64,000 bases of DNA from Chitinophagaceae bacterium (lineage in GTDB: Bacteria > Bacteroidota > Bacteroidia > Chitinophagales > Chitinophagaceae), in the NCBI GenBank assembly GCA_947447825.1, contig CANFLL010000003.1:30087-94086 (forward strand). Direction: 5' to 3'. The first letter of the stretch is position 1. Each line of letters begins with the position of its first letter. Made by a program: the position numbers and the translations under genes. Shown in pieces: positions 20,349 to 30,320 of the stretch. The notes beneath the pieces are model-generated. The model was given only the letters and a program-made list of their open reading frames with translations, was not told the DNA's origin and made no database searches.

Positions 20349-20792
20349 ATAAAACTGAATAATCCCTTTTCGGTTAATTTTAAGCTGTCAAAAGTGTCTT
20401 TGTGTATTAATCTAATTATACCTAAAACAGAAAAACAACCCATAAATATACCATTATGAAAACGCACCCCTTCTGTTTAGTTCAATGGATTAATTAAATT
20501 ATTTCTTCACTTATTATTTGTTAGCACCATTTTTTGGTTTTCGATTTGTATAAACCTATAAATGCTGATGAATTTGTTATTACAGATTAAAAACGGATTA
20601 AAAATAAATAAATATATAGCCAAAATGAAAAATACCTTTTCAAAATGAAATGGTATTTATAAATTTGCCCACTCTTTAGATATATTCTAATTCTTTAAGA
20701 TGATAATATTCTACACCATCATCATAAGTGAAGATTTTAATAGTAGTTCTTTTTCAAATCAATTTCATTTTCAATCTTAAGCAAATTACAAA
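20349..20792 (+). promoter_or_regulatory. kup upstream region with -7 element at 20660-20667
   Basis: TAAATTTG (20660-20667) matches TAnnTTTG exactly, leaving a leader of about 120 nt. Just before it, AAATACC/GGTATTT (about 20628-20657) can form a short hairpin that may bind a regulator. I looked for a c-di-AMP riboswitch because this is a potassium uptake gene and saw no conserved core. Confidence 0.5.
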
Positions 20793-22787
20793 ATGCATTC
20801 AACCTCAAAGAAAGTTACGGCAGCAGGATTACTTATTGCATTAGGAATTATTTACGGTGACATTGGTACATCGCCATTGTATGTTTTGAATGCTATCGTG
20901 AAGGGTAGAAGCATTACAGAAGAACTAATTTTTGGCTCTTTATCCTGCATTATTTGGACACTTACCCTTCAAACTACTATTAAATATGTTATTCTAACCC
21001 TCAATGCTGACAACAAGGGTGAAGGTGGCATTTTCAGCTTATTTGCATTGGTTAGACGTCGAAAAAAATGGTTGGTAATTCCAGCAATGATTGGTGGGGC
21101 GGCACTTTTGGCAGATGGCATCATTACTCCCCCTATTTCAGTAACCTCTGCAATAGAAGGTTTGCAACAATTACCCGTTTTTCACGACATCGAAACAAAA
21201 ACTATTGTAGTAATTGTTATTGGCGTAATCTCTTCACTCTTTGTTCTCCAACAGTTTGGTACTGCTTCTATCGGCAAACTCTTCGGACCATTAATGGGTA
21301 TTTGGTTTTCAATGTTGGCCATTCTGGGCATGTCGCATTTGTCGGACGATTTTAGTATTTTCAAAGCATTAAGCCCACACTACGCAATAGAATTATTAAC
21401 ATTCTATCCAAAAGGGTTTTGGATTTTAGGTGCAGTATTCCTATGTACAACAGGAGCAGAGGCTTTATACTCCGATTTAGGTCACTGCGGCAAAGAAAAC
21501 ATTCGTTACTCATGGGTGTTCGTAAAAGCATGTTTAATTGTAAATTATCTAGGTCAAGGAGCATGGTTACTGGCTAATTATAAAAACCAAACCATTGCCG
21601 ATGCTGTTTTCGATGCAGGTTTCAATCCTTTTTTTGGCATTATGCCCCATTGGTTTAAGCTTATAGGGGTAATCATCGCAACAGTAGCAGCCATCATAGC
21701 AAGCCAAGCCTTAATTTCTGGATCATTTACATTGATTGCGGAAGCAATGAGGCTTAACCTTTGGCCTAAAATGAAAATCATTTATCCCACCGAAGAAAAA
21801 GGGCAGTTATTTATCCCTGGCATTAACTTACTACTATTTGTGGGTTGCATTGGTGTAGTGCTTTTCTTCCAGAAGTCAACAAACATGGAAGCGGCTTACG
21901 GGTTAGCCATTACATTATGTATGATTAGTACCTCCATCTTATTTGCTAACTTTTTGGTTAGGCATAGAACCTTACCAATATGGATTTACATCTATTTGGT
22001 CGTTTATATCACCATTGAATCTTCATTCTTGATCGCTAATTTAGAAAAGTTTCCACATGGTGGTTATGTAACCTTACTTGTGGGTGGAGGTTTGTTCTGG
22101 GTGATGTATGTGTGGTTTAGAAGTCGGAAAATTAAGAATAGATATATTGAGTTTGTTCGTCTTCAAACCTATATCCCCATGATTAAGGACCTGATGAAAG
22201 ACGAAACTGTTCCTATTTATTCTACCCATCTGGTTTATATGACTAGTTCTTCAAACCCAAAAGAATTAGAGCATAAAATTCTTTACTCTATCTTAAACAT
22301 GAAACCGAAAAGAGCTAATGTTTATTGGTTTGTTCATGTTGAAGTACTAGATGATCCTTATACTTGCGAATATTATGTGGATCACATTGTTCCTAATGAG
22401 ATAATTAGGGTAGAATTCAGGCTAGGATTTAGGGTTCAACAAAGAATTACTTTAATGTTAAGACAAGTTCTTCAGGATATGGTTGCAAACAATGAAGTAA
22501 ACGAATTGAGTAGGCATCCGAGTCTTTCTAAGAACCATATTCCTGGAGATTACAGAGTAATCGTTATGGAGAAATTCTTGAGTAGGGATAATGAATTGCC
22601 TCTGTTTGAAAGAATTATCATGCGTTTCTATTTCTGGATAAAAGAAATTAGTTTGAGTGAAGAAAGAGGTTTTGGATTGGATACTAGTTATGTTACTGTA
22701 GAAAAGTTCCCATTAATAGTTTCTCCTTACAATAAATTAAACTTAAAACGAGTAGAACATGCGGTTCATCCACATGCGCATCATTAA
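20793..22787 (+). CDS. kup: KUP-family potassium uptake protein
   Basis: 664 residues. The family signature GIIYGDIGTSPLYVLNAI is at residues 18-35, followed by about twelve membrane helices (for example WLVIPAMIGGAALLADGIIT, MLAILGMSHLSD, GAVFLCTTGAEALYSDLGHC). The hydrophilic C-terminal ~200 residues contain VPIYSTHLVYMTSSSNPKEL, YWFVHVEVLDDPYTCEY and the terminal His-rich HPHAHH. KUP proteins are proton-coupled potassium importers in the cytoplasmic membrane. The gene is a single unit with its own promoter and terminator. Confidence 0.95.
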   Translation: MHSTSKKVTAAGLLIALGIIYGDIGTSPLYVLNAIVKGRSITEELIFGSLSCIIWTLTLQTTIKYVILTLNADNKGEGGIFSLFALVRRRKKWLVIPAMIGGAALLADGIITPPISVTSAIEGLQQLPVFHDIETKTIVVIVIGVISSLFVLQQFGTASIGKLFGPLMGIWFSMLAILGMSHLSDDFSIFKALSPHYAIELLTFYPKGFWILGAVFLCTTGAEALYSDLGHCGKENIRYSWVFVKACLIVNYLGQGAWLLANYKNQTIADAVFDAGFNPFFGIMPHWFKLIGVIIATVAAIIASQALISGSFTLIAEAMRLNLWPKMKIIYPTEEKGQLFIPGINLLLFVGCIGVVLFFQKSTNMEAAYGLAITLCMISTSILFANFLVRHRTLPIWIYIYLVVYITIESSFLIANLEKFPHGGYVTLLVGGGLFWVMYVWFRSRKIKNRYIEFVRLQTYIPMIKDLMKDETVPIYSTHLVYMTSSSNPKELEHKILYSILNMKPKRANVYWFVHVEVLDDPYTCEYYVDHIVPNEIIRVEFRLGFRVQQRITLMLRQVLQDMVANNEVNELSRHPSLSKNHIPGDYRVIVMEKFLSRDNELPLFERIIMRFYFWIKEISLSEERGFGLDTSYVTVEKFPLIVSPYNKLNLKRVEHAVHPHAHH

Positions 22788-22850
22788 AGAAGTTATTTTG
22801 AATTTAAATTAAGGAGATAAGTTATTACTTTAATTAGATTTATTAAATGG

Positions 22851-22893
22851 ATAAGCCTGCATCAAATTTTTAGATGCAGGCTTATTTTTTTTT
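22851..22893 (+). terminator. Terminator after kup
   Basis: Perfect 13-bp stem ATAAGCCTGCATC / GATGCAGGCTTAT, 9-nt loop, followed by nine T. Confidence 0.92.
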
Positions 22894-22917
22894 GTTTAAA
22901 TAATCTTTATAAAACAA

Positions 22918-23117
22918 GTTCCAATACCCTATAGGGATGTTCCGATAGTTCTGGGGAGTGTTCCAGATATTCTGGAACTTGTTCTGAAACTCCCAGAATA
23001 TGTTCCAGAACCTTCGGGGGATGTTCCAAAACCTTCAGGGGATGTTCCAGAACTTTATGGGGATGTTCTAAAAATCCTGGAACAAGTTCTAGTACCTTCT
23101 GGGAGTGTTCCAATGAC
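22918..23117. repeat. Second 21-bp tandem array (nine full units plus a partial)
   Basis: Units begin GTTC at exactly 22918, 22939, 22960, 22981, 23002, 23023, 23044, 23065 and 23086, for example GTTCCAGAACCTTCGGGGGA plus T. They are degenerate among themselves, and most contain a small GTTC-GAAC palindrome. A 68-residue open frame on the minus strand is a by-product of the 7-codon period. The array lies between the kup terminator and the end of the GH2 gene. Confidence 0.92.
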
Positions 23118-23135
23118 AGGATGAAGCGTTAATTT

Positions 23136-25970
23136 TTACTCCTTTCCAAACACTTTTACTACTCCCCCTAAACCTCCACGGCCATTATCTGCTTCAATCA
23201 AAACGGTAATTGTTCTGTTGTTATTGCCAGCAGGTAAATTCAAAGTAAAATCTCCTCTTTCGGCTTTTTCTTTTGTGCCAACCAATTGTTTATCCAACCA
23301 AAACTCTGCCTTGCCTGTAACAGATTTAAACACAACTCTTCCTCCTTTCTCGCATTCTTCTGTGTAGGGTTTAAAATTAACTCGATACAAGGCGTATTTA
23401 TTCTCCGCAAACTTTTGCAAACTTCCAGGCCTAGTTGTTCCCCATGTATTCATATCATAATTAGCTACTTCCATATTTGGATCTGGTTTCTCAGTATAAA
23501 AAGGAGATAATTTCCATCTGTCTAATATCAAAGCAACTTTTGCAACAGGAACTGAAGGGATCTGAACAGCTTCTTTTACCGTTAAATGAATGGTGGCTAC
23601 TTTTAAATTACCCGATTTTGCCGTCAGCACAACATCACCTGCACTTGCAGCATTACTCTGAATAATTACTTGCGCCAATCCATTATATAAACTGTATTTA
23701 TTACCTTTTTCTGGCTCATGATTATTGTGGTCTCCATTACCCATACCAATAATAGTTGCCGGGCCACTTATTTCAAATTCAATAGGCAAATTGGCAGTTT
23801 CTATGGGTCTTCCTTTTGCATCAATAGCTTTCACGGTGATAGGAATTGCATCCTCACCATCGCCTGCTAGCGTATTTCTGTCAGGAACCAATTGTAATCC
23901 AACAGCATCTCCCGTTGTTTCTACCACAAAATGAGACACTTCTTTGCCATTTCTATAGCCAAAAGCCTCTAATTTTCCTGGCTGATAAGGCACTTGAAAA
24001 GTATTCATTTCAAAATAATCTACTTTTTGTTCACCAATCCATTTGCCATTCAATTTCAGTTTAATAGTTTCTGCATTGCTCATAGCCATCACCCTAATGT
24101 TTTTACCAATACTATCTTTTGACCAATTCCAATGAGGAACTAATTGCAAAACAGGCTTTGAGGTAGGCACCCATTGCGCCTGATGAATGTAGAAAGCCGT
24201 TTTTGGAAAACCACACACATCCATACAACCAAAAACAGAACTAGCAGAAGGCCACTCAAAAGGCTGCGGTTCGCCACGATAATCAAATCCTGTCCAAATA
24301 AAACAACCAGCCACATAGGGTTTGGTGGCAATCATTTTCCAAGAAGCACGGTGCGTATTTCCCCAGCTCGGTTTAATGTCATCGTAAGCAGCCAAATATT
24401 GTTTCTTTTTATCACTCACATATTCGCCCCTATCCATCTGCCCAGAAACATCTTCAGAACTAGTTATGGGCTTATTAGGAAACTGTTTGTGGTATTTTTC
24501 ATAATCATTTTGCTGATAATTAAACCCTACTACATCAACAGCATGAGAAACATTGATGGGGGTAAACATGCCGTTGCTTTGTGCGGCAGTTATGAGCCTA
24601 GAGGTATCCAAAACCTTCACCACGTTACTCATTCGGCGCACCATTTCGTAGCCATTTTCGGTTCCTTGCATCGGTTCTTCGTTAAAAACACTCCACAAAA
24701 TAATGCTTGGATGGTTTCTGTCGCGGCGCACCATCCATTCCAATTGACGTTGATATTCGGGAGAAACATTAAAGTTTCTATTTTCATCCATCACCATAAT
24801 ACCGTTCCTATCGCAAGCGTCTAAAAACTCATTAGAAGGAGGATTGTGCGAACAACGGTTTGCATTAACGCCCATTTCTTTTAGCTTTTTAATTCTAAAT
24901 TCCCATAAGGCATCCGGAACGGCAACGCCCACACCCGCATGATCTTGGTGGTTGCAAGTGCCCTGTATTTTAACCCATTTATCGTTTAGATAAAAGCCAG
25001 AATCGGCTCTAAATTGAATGGTTCTAAAACCACAAGTGGTAATAATGGTATCAACAGGACTTCCATTTTGCAAAACCACGGTTCTAACTTTATATAAAGC
25101 AGGGTTTTCTAAAGTCCATAAATCAGGATTATGTACAGGGATATTCAATTTGGCAACACCTCTCACCAAAGGGCTAAGTATTCCTCCATCGGCATTTCCT
25201 TCGCCAACCAGTTTTCCATTATCGGTTAACAAACTAGTGTGAATAGTGTAATTGGCCGCTTCTTTACCACTGTTTTCAACTGTTGCTTCCACAGGAAGCA
25301 TCCATTCGCCATGTTCATTTTTAACAGGTTGAGCAAATATTCCATCGGTAATAATGTGTACGGGAGATTGTTTTACCAACCAAGTATGCCTATACAAGCC
25401 AGCCCCCTCATACCACCAACCTTCTTGCGGAACAGCATCTACACGGATGGCTATATTGTTTAAATCATCGCCATATTTAGCCATCGATGTAATGTCGATG
25501 TACGAAGAGGTGTAGCCGCAAAAATTACGGTGCATAACAGTTCCATTAAACCAGATAGTGCAATTGGTAGCAATGCCATCAAACTGAAGTTCTAAGTATT
25601 TGCCTTTGTCTTTAGCATCCAATTTAAAGTTTCGTCTGTACCAACCTATACCTCTTTTGCGGTATCCTTGCGTAGCGTTCTCGGTACTGTCATAAGCAGA
25701 TTCTACTGACCAATCGTGAGGCAGATTTAGCAAACGCCACTTAGTATCGTCAAAACCCGGGTCGGCAGCACCCCAAGATTTACCAGCTTTAGCGTTAGAA
25801 TAGCTCATATCCTGACCTCTGATGATTGGGAAAGGAATATCTCCCAAATAAAAACGCCAGCCATTATCTAATAATAGACGCTCGTGAGGAACTGCAATAG
25901 TTTTTGATTGAGCAAAAGACAGATGGAAAAGAGATAGAAAGGTAAATAAAACGAAAACGTTTTTTTTCAT
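23136..25970 (-). CDS. GH2 beta-galactosidase-like glycosidase (secreted)
   Basis: I use the ATG at 25970; the longer frame would start at TTG two codons earlier. The N-terminus KKNVFVLFTFLSLFHLSFAQ is a signal peptide. The GH2 sugar-binding domain shows LNLPHDWSVE and GIGWYRRNF; the barrel shows RCSHNPPSNEFLDACDRNGI, the acid/base Glu in SIILWSVFNEEPMQ and PITSSEDVSGQMD as the likely nucleophile region, then CFIWTGFDYRGEP. DUF4982-like and Ig-like domains follow (ITVKAIDAKGRPIETANLP), and a C-terminal beta-sandwich. Related enzymes remove beta-galactosyl groups, which fits galactan side chains of rhamnogalacturonan I. Confidence 0.9.
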   Translation of the reverse strand: MKKNVFVLFTFLSLFHLSFAQSKTIAVPHERLLLDNGWRFYLGDIPFPIIRGQDMSYSNAKAGKSWGAADPGFDDTKWRLLNLPHDWSVESAYDSTENATQGYRKRGIGWYRRNFKLDAKDKGKYLELQFDGIATNCTIWFNGTVMHRNFCGYTSSYIDITSMAKYGDDLNNIAIRVDAVPQEGWWYEGAGLYRHTWLVKQSPVHIITDGIFAQPVKNEHGEWMLPVEATVENSGKEAANYTIHTSLLTDNGKLVGEGNADGGILSPLVRGVAKLNIPVHNPDLWTLENPALYKVRTVVLQNGSPVDTIITTCGFRTIQFRADSGFYLNDKWVKIQGTCNHQDHAGVGVAVPDALWEFRIKKLKEMGVNANRCSHNPPSNEFLDACDRNGIMVMDENRNFNVSPEYQRQLEWMVRRDRNHPSIILWSVFNEEPMQGTENGYEMVRRMSNVVKVLDTSRLITAAQSNGMFTPINVSHAVDVVGFNYQQNDYEKYHKQFPNKPITSSEDVSGQMDRGEYVSDKKKQYLAAYDDIKPSWGNTHRASWKMIATKPYVAGCFIWTGFDYRGEPQPFEWPSASSVFGCMDVCGFPKTAFYIHQAQWVPTSKPVLQLVPHWNWSKDSIGKNIRVMAMSNAETIKLKLNGKWIGEQKVDYFEMNTFQVPYQPGKLEAFGYRNGKEVSHFVVETTGDAVGLQLVPDRNTLAGDGEDAIPITVKAIDAKGRPIETANLPIEFEISGPATIIGMGNGDHNNHEPEKGNKYSLYNGLAQVIIQSNAASAGDVVLTAKSGNLKVATIHLTVKEAVQIPSVPVAKVALILDRWKLSPFYTEKPDPNMEVANYDMNTWGTTRPGSLQKFAENKYALYRVNFKPYTEECEKGGRVVFKSVTGKAEFWLDKQLVGTKEKAERGDFTLNLPAGNNNRTITVLIEADNGRGGLGGVVKVFGKE

Positions 25971-26315
25971 AAACAAGAAGTTTTTTTGTCTGATGCAATA
26001 TTAGGAAAATCGTTTAAAGGAAGGAGATTACACTAAAAGAAATTAGTTTATGGTTTGCAAAATATAGTTATAGATTGAAAAAAAAAGCTTGCCAATTAAT
26101 ACTACTTCTTAAAATTTATTACGTCATTCTTAAACGATGTTACATTTTAGAAAATAAGGAAGAATTTGTTTTTTTTCTTATTATGGAATCATAAATGCAA
26201 AAGCTAAAGTTTAGTATCCATTGTTATGTCCCTTTGCACTTGGAGTTAGTACACATGAGAAGTACTTTTTTGTTATTATCAATAAGCTTTACCACAAGTA
26301 CACGAAAAAAAAGGA

Positions 26316-26376
26316 AAGTGCTTACAGACGGAAGTAACTGAGCAATTGTACTTTCTTTTAGCAGCAATTTCGGGAT
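26316..26376. repeat. Dispersed repeat, copy 1 (second copy 43435-43496)
   Basis: The word GACGGAAGTAA followed by AGCAATxGTACTTTCTTTTA and GCAG recurs 17 kb away with a few differences. It lies in a 525-bp intergenic stretch (25971-26495) that otherwise holds only the terminator at 26421. Confidence 0.7.
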
Positions 26377-26420
26377 ATTCTATATAAACACCTATTCTGA
26401 TTTCATTGCCCTAATAAACA

Positions 26421-26454
26421 AAAAAGGGATGCTTCAATTGAAACATCCCTTTTT
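26421..26454. terminator. Rho-independent terminator for the DUF1573 pair
   Basis: AAAAAGGGATG pairs with CATCCCTTTTT, and the inner TTCAATTGAA extends the stem across one mismatch. There are T/A runs on both sides; it is placed 42 bp after the minus-strand DUF1573 gene. Confidence 0.85.
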
Positions 26455-26495
26455 TAATTAATTAATATTCTTTGTTTAATTCAGTAAGTCAATAC

Positions 26496-26858
26496 TTACT
26501 TTTCCACTTCACCATCAATCACCAAAATTGTTGGCTCGGCATGATTTGCAAACTTAACGGTAACTTCTTTTTTAAATGCGCCTAAAGCTGCTGCATTGTA
26601 GGTTACCTTAATTTTTGATTCCTTGCCTTTTCCAATTGGCTCTTTTGGATATTCTGGAGTGGTACATCCACAGCCAGCCATTGCATTTTCAACGATTAAT
26701 GGCTTGCCCCCTTCATTAGTGAAGGAGAAATTGAATGTAACAGGTTTGTTTTGTTTTATCTTACCAAAACTGTGCTTTAATTCTTTAAACTTAATGTCGC
26801 TTTGAGCAGACAATTTTAAACAAACAAAAAGGCAGAAAACAATTATTATCTTATTCAT
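26496..26858 (-). CDS. DUF1573 periplasmic protein (second of a pair)
   Basis: 120 residues. The signal peptide is MNKIIIVFCLFVCLKLSAQ. The single DUF1573 Ig-like domain reads FKELKHSFGKIKQNKPVTFN, FTNEGGKPLIVENAMAGCGC, TTPEYPKEPIGKGKESKIKV and ends VIDGEVEK. The family is common in Bacteroidota envelopes and its function is unknown. It follows its paralog by five bases and shares the terminator. Confidence 0.9.
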   Translation of the reverse strand: MNKIIIVFCLFVCLKLSAQSDIKFKELKHSFGKIKQNKPVTFNFSFTNEGGKPLIVENAMAGCGCTTPEYPKEPIGKGKESKIKVTYNAAALGAFKKEVTVKFANHAEPTILVIDGEVEK

Positions 26859-26863
26859 ATTTA

Positions 26864-27346
26864 CTAATTAGATGGGTTCTTTAGTTTTTGTGTTACATTA
26901 TTTGCTGGGGCTGGCTCTTCTGCTGGTTTAAATGTTTCGCCATGAAAAGTTACTTGCTTTTGTAAACCTCCACTGAAGAAGAAAGTAACAAACTTTGTGA
27001 ACGCACCATTCGTTCCACCATTAAATCCTAGTGTAACCTCTTTAGATTTTCCTGGAGCAATTTTTTCACCTCTTGTATATCCTTTTGGTGTTGTGCAACC
27101 ACAACCAGCCTGAACATTTTCTAGCGTTACAGAATCGGCACTTAAGTTTTTAACTGTAACTGTATATTCAGTAGGCTTTCCAAAAACGATTTTACCAAAG
27201 TTGTAATCAGCATTGGTAAACTGAAGAATGCTGTTAATGTCCTTTTTTGCATCAATAACACCAGGGGTTGTAGTTGTCTGAATTTGTGCTTTTGAAACAG
27301 TAGCCATTGCCAAGATAGCACATGCAATAAGTGTAATTTTTTTCAT
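26864..27346 (-). CDS. DUF1573 periplasmic protein (first of a pair)
   Basis: 160 residues. The signal peptide is MKKITLIACAILAMATVSKA. The DUF1573 domain reads FTNADYNFGKIVFGKPTEYT, LENVQAGCGCTTPKGYTRGE and KIAPGKSKEVTLGFNGG, with a Pro/Ala-rich C-terminal tail (EEPAPANNVTQ). It is paralogous to the next gene, likely by tandem duplication, and is transcribed with it. No ligand is known. Confidence 0.9.
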   Translation of the reverse strand: MKKITLIACAILAMATVSKAQIQTTTTPGVIDAKKDINSILQFTNADYNFGKIVFGKPTEYTVTVKNLSADSVTLENVQAGCGCTTPKGYTRGEKIAPGKSKEVTLGFNGGTNGAFTKFVTFFFSGGLQKQVTFHGETFKPAEEPAPANNVTQKLKNPSN

Positions 27347-27513
27347 TGTTGTAAATTTTAGCTGTAAAAATATCTTTTTAATTTGTCTTTTTACTAAATA
27401 TCAAGCCAATTTTTTACAACTCCCAGACTTTAATATTTTTTTAAATTTCGTTCACACATTATTTTCATCTTTGCGATATTAATAACTCTGGTTTTTGAAG
27501 TGTTACTATTAAT

Positions 27514-27521
27514 TACATTTG
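27514..27521 (+). promoter_or_regulatory. -7 element TACATTTG (leaderless E1 gene)
   Basis: Exact TAnnTTTG match with TTG at 27495-27497, 16 bp upstream. It ends four bases before the ATG at 27526. Confidence 0.65.
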
Positions 27522-27525
27522 TGCA

Positions 27526-29916
27526 ATGGAACAAACATTAAACTTGTCTTACAAAGATGATATGCTCTCCTACGATGGCTTCAGAAATGAAGTTCTTCAC
27601 GATTATAGGATGGCTATTTTTAGCCGTGAAGTAAGCCTTTTAGGCCGAAGAGAAGTATTGACGGGAAAGGCTAAGTTTGGTATTTTTGGTGATGGAAAAG
27701 AACTGGCGCAGATAGCCATGGCCAAATTTTTTAAGCCTGGCGACTTTAGAGCGGGTTACTACCGAGACCAAACTTTTATGTTTGCTTCTGGTTTGGCAAG
27801 TGCCGAACAATTTTTTGCGCAACTATATGCAGATGCAGACATTAAAAATGAGCCATGCAGTGCTGGCAGACAAATGGTGTCGCATTTTGCTTCAAGATTT
27901 GTGGATGATAATGGTAATTGGCTCGATTTGGCGAACAGAAAAAATGTCACGTCGGATATGGCACCTACCGCCTCTCAAATGCCCCGAGCTTTGGGACTTG
28001 CTTTTGCCTCTAAATGTTTCCGAAACTCCCCCCATTTAAGACGATATGAAAATTTAAGCCACAATGGTAATGAAGTTTGCTTTTGCACCATTGGAGATGC
28101 AAGCACTAGCGAAGGTCATTTTTTGGAAGCCATTAATGCAGCAGGTGTGTTGCAAGTTCCCTTAGCCATTTTTGTGTGGGATGATGGTTACGGTATCTCT
28201 GTTCCTAAATCGCAGCAAACCACTAAAGGGTCTATTTCAGCAGCACTGAAAGGTTATCAAAAAATTGATGGCACCAACGGAATTAATATCTATAAAGTAA
28301 AGGCATGGGATTACCCAGGCATGTGTGAAGTTTTTGAAGAAGGGATTCAGAAAGCTAGAGAAACACATACTCCTGTGTTGTTTCATGTAGAAGAAGTAAC
28401 CCAGCCACAGGGTCATAGCACAAGTGGCAGCCATGAACGATATAAAAAACCAGAAAGATTGCAATGGGAAAGAGATTGGGACTGTATTAAAAAGATGCGG
28501 GAGTGGATTATTGAAAACGCACTAGGTAGTGAGGAAGAGTTGCAAGGTTTTGAATTGGAAGCAAAAAACAAAGCACGTGAAAGTAAAGATCGTGCATGGG
28601 AAAATTACTTGCTTCCGTTAAATCTTCAAAGTGAAAAATCGATTGAATTAATCAATGGACTCGTTGTTAGTGACGTTGAAACACAAAGCCAATTACAAAA
28701 ACTTTGTGCTAGTCTGCAGCAGAATCCTGAACATTTCAGAAGGCATATCATGCGCACATTGGCATTAGCCATTGATGCAGCCCCTAATGCTTCGAATATT
28801 GAAACGGTAAAAAAATATTATGAATACCTATTGGAGCAGAATAAAAAGCTGTACAACACCTTTTTATATAATGAAGGACCAAAGAGTATTTTTAAAGTTG
28901 AAGAGGTAAGACCACTAGTTCCATTTGATGCTCCTCAATTTAATGGTTATGAAATATTGAATAAATATTTCGACACCCTATTTTCTAATAATCCTTTCGT
29001 TTTTGCTTTTGGTGAAGATGTTGGAATGATTGGCGATGTAAATCAAGGTTTTGCTGGCTTGCAATTAAAGCATGGCGAGAATAGAATTTTTGATACCGGA
29101 ATCCGTGAATTAACTATTATTGGTCAAGCAATTGGGATGGCTTTACGTGGATTGAGACCAATTGCAGAAATTCAGTACTTAGATTATTTAGTTTATGGAC
29201 TTCAACCATTAACAGACGATGTATCCACCTTACATTTCAGAACTTATGGACAACAAAGCTGCCCAGTAATTATTCGTACCAGAGGACATCGATTGGAAGG
29301 GATATGGCATAGTGGTAGCCCGATGGGGATGATTATTAATTCTCTTAGAGGTATGCATGTTTGCGTTCCAAGAAACATGGTTCAAGCTGTTGGAATGTAC
29401 AATACATTACTCAAAGGAAATGATCCTGCGGTAGTAGTGGAATGCCTTAATGGGTATAGACTAAAAGAAAAAATGCCTGCCAACTTATTAGAGTTAACAG
29501 TGCCACTGGGAGTGCCAGAGGTTATTAAAGAAGGCAGCGACATCACAATAGTGTCTTATGGTTCCACGCTTCGTATTATTTATGATGCAGTAGAACGATT
29601 GGAAAAAGAAGGTATTAGTTGCGAAATTATTGACGTGCAAACGCTTCTTCCTTTCGATGTGAATCACCTTATTTTGAACTCACTTAAAAAGACCAATCGT
29701 ATTATATTTATAGATGAAGATGTGCCAGGCGGTGCTGCAGCTTATATGTATAATAAAGTGATGGAAGAACAAGGAGGCTATAAATGGATAGATGTTGCTC
29801 CAAGAACACTTACTGGTAAGGCACATCGCCCTGGTTATGGTAGTGATGGTGATTATTTTAGCAAACCAAATGCTGAAGAAATTTCTGCAACTATTAGGGC
29901 AATGATTAATGAATAG
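27526..29916 (+). CDS. 2-oxo acid dehydrogenase E1, alpha and beta subunits fused
   Basis: 796 residues. The alpha half (about 1-370) has KFGIFGDGKELAQIAMAKFF, GYYRDQTFMFASGL and the thiamine diphosphate motif CTIGDASTSEGHFLEAINAA. The beta half (about 455-796) has VFAFGEDVGMIGDVNQGFAG, FDTGIRELTIIGQAIGMALR and IVSYGSTLRIIYDAVERLEK, then IIFIDEDVPGGAAAYMY. Fused E1 proteins of this kind belong to the branched-chain 2-oxo acid or pyruvate complexes in Bacteroidota. The substrate cannot be fixed from sequence alone. E2 and E3 are not adjacent. It is the only plus-strand gene in the pectin region and is probably unrelated to it. Confidence 0.9.
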   Translation: MEQTLNLSYKDDMLSYDGFRNEVLHDYRMAIFSREVSLLGRREVLTGKAKFGIFGDGKELAQIAMAKFFKPGDFRAGYYRDQTFMFASGLASAEQFFAQLYADADIKNEPCSAGRQMVSHFASRFVDDNGNWLDLANRKNVTSDMAPTASQMPRALGLAFASKCFRNSPHLRRYENLSHNGNEVCFCTIGDASTSEGHFLEAINAAGVLQVPLAIFVWDDGYGISVPKSQQTTKGSISAALKGYQKIDGTNGINIYKVKAWDYPGMCEVFEEGIQKARETHTPVLFHVEEVTQPQGHSTSGSHERYKKPERLQWERDWDCIKKMREWIIENALGSEEELQGFELEAKNKARESKDRAWENYLLPLNLQSEKSIELINGLVVSDVETQSQLQKLCASLQQNPEHFRRHIMRTLALAIDAAPNASNIETVKKYYEYLLEQNKKLYNTFLYNEGPKSIFKVEEVRPLVPFDAPQFNGYEILNKYFDTLFSNNPFVFAFGEDVGMIGDVNQGFAGLQLKHGENRIFDTGIRELTIIGQAIGMALRGLRPIAEIQYLDYLVYGLQPLTDDVSTLHFRTYGQQSCPVIIRTRGHRLEGIWHSGSPMGMIINSLRGMHVCVPRNMVQAVGMYNTLLKGNDPAVVVECLNGYRLKEKMPANLLELTVPLGVPEVIKEGSDITIVSYGSTLRIIYDAVERLEKEGISCEIIDVQTLLPFDVNHLILNSLKKTNRIIFIDEDVPGGAAAYMYNKVMEEQGGYKWIDVAPRTLTGKAHRPGYGSDGDYFSKPNAEEISATIRAMINE

Positions 29917-29928
29917 ACGATACTTAGA

Positions 29929-29986
29929 AATTTGTAAGTAATAATTCAAAAATAATGCAATGTTTTACAATTATTACTTACAAATT
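29929..29986. repeat. Perfect 18-bp inverted repeat downstream of E1
   Basis: AATTTGTAAGTAATAATT (29929-29946) and its exact complement at 29969-29986, with a 22-nt loop. It lacks a T tract, so it is a stem-loop at the mRNA end rather than a classic terminator. The rest of the gap to 30320 shows no gene. Confidence 0.8.
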
Positions 29987-30320
29987 CTTACCTGAAAAAT
30001 ATTCTAATCAAGATAGAAATAAATGTGCAATTTAATCGTTTAATTACAAAGGATCATCAACCTCATTGTCCGCAAAGTTTTCAAGTAAAGGAGGAGTGAT
30101 AAGAATCTAGGAGGGGAGGAGTATTTTAATTCCTACAAGAATGAAAATCATAACTAACAAACCTATGAATAGAAATGCTTAAATCAAAATGCAGGTTTCG
30201 CAATTCCAGTTTAGTATATACTTCTATTCCCTAATGCGAATAAAGAGTTGGAAATAGTACAAATATTTTCCTAGCTGTAGTTACAACACTTTATTTGCAT
30301 AATTAATTGCTACAAATTTC

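Noticed and set aside
20349..20792. c-di-AMP riboswitch in front of kup
   Set aside because: The leader is AT-rich with only one small hairpin; none of the conserved core elements is visible.
22907..23113. 68-residue minus-strand open frame with repeating VLEH units
   Set aside because: Product of the 21-bp array, whose period is seven codons; no promoter or conserved flanks.
24174..24824. 216-residue open frame on the plus strand inside the GH2 gene
   Set aside because: It is antisense to a well-supported GH2 domain and has no recognisable protein pattern.
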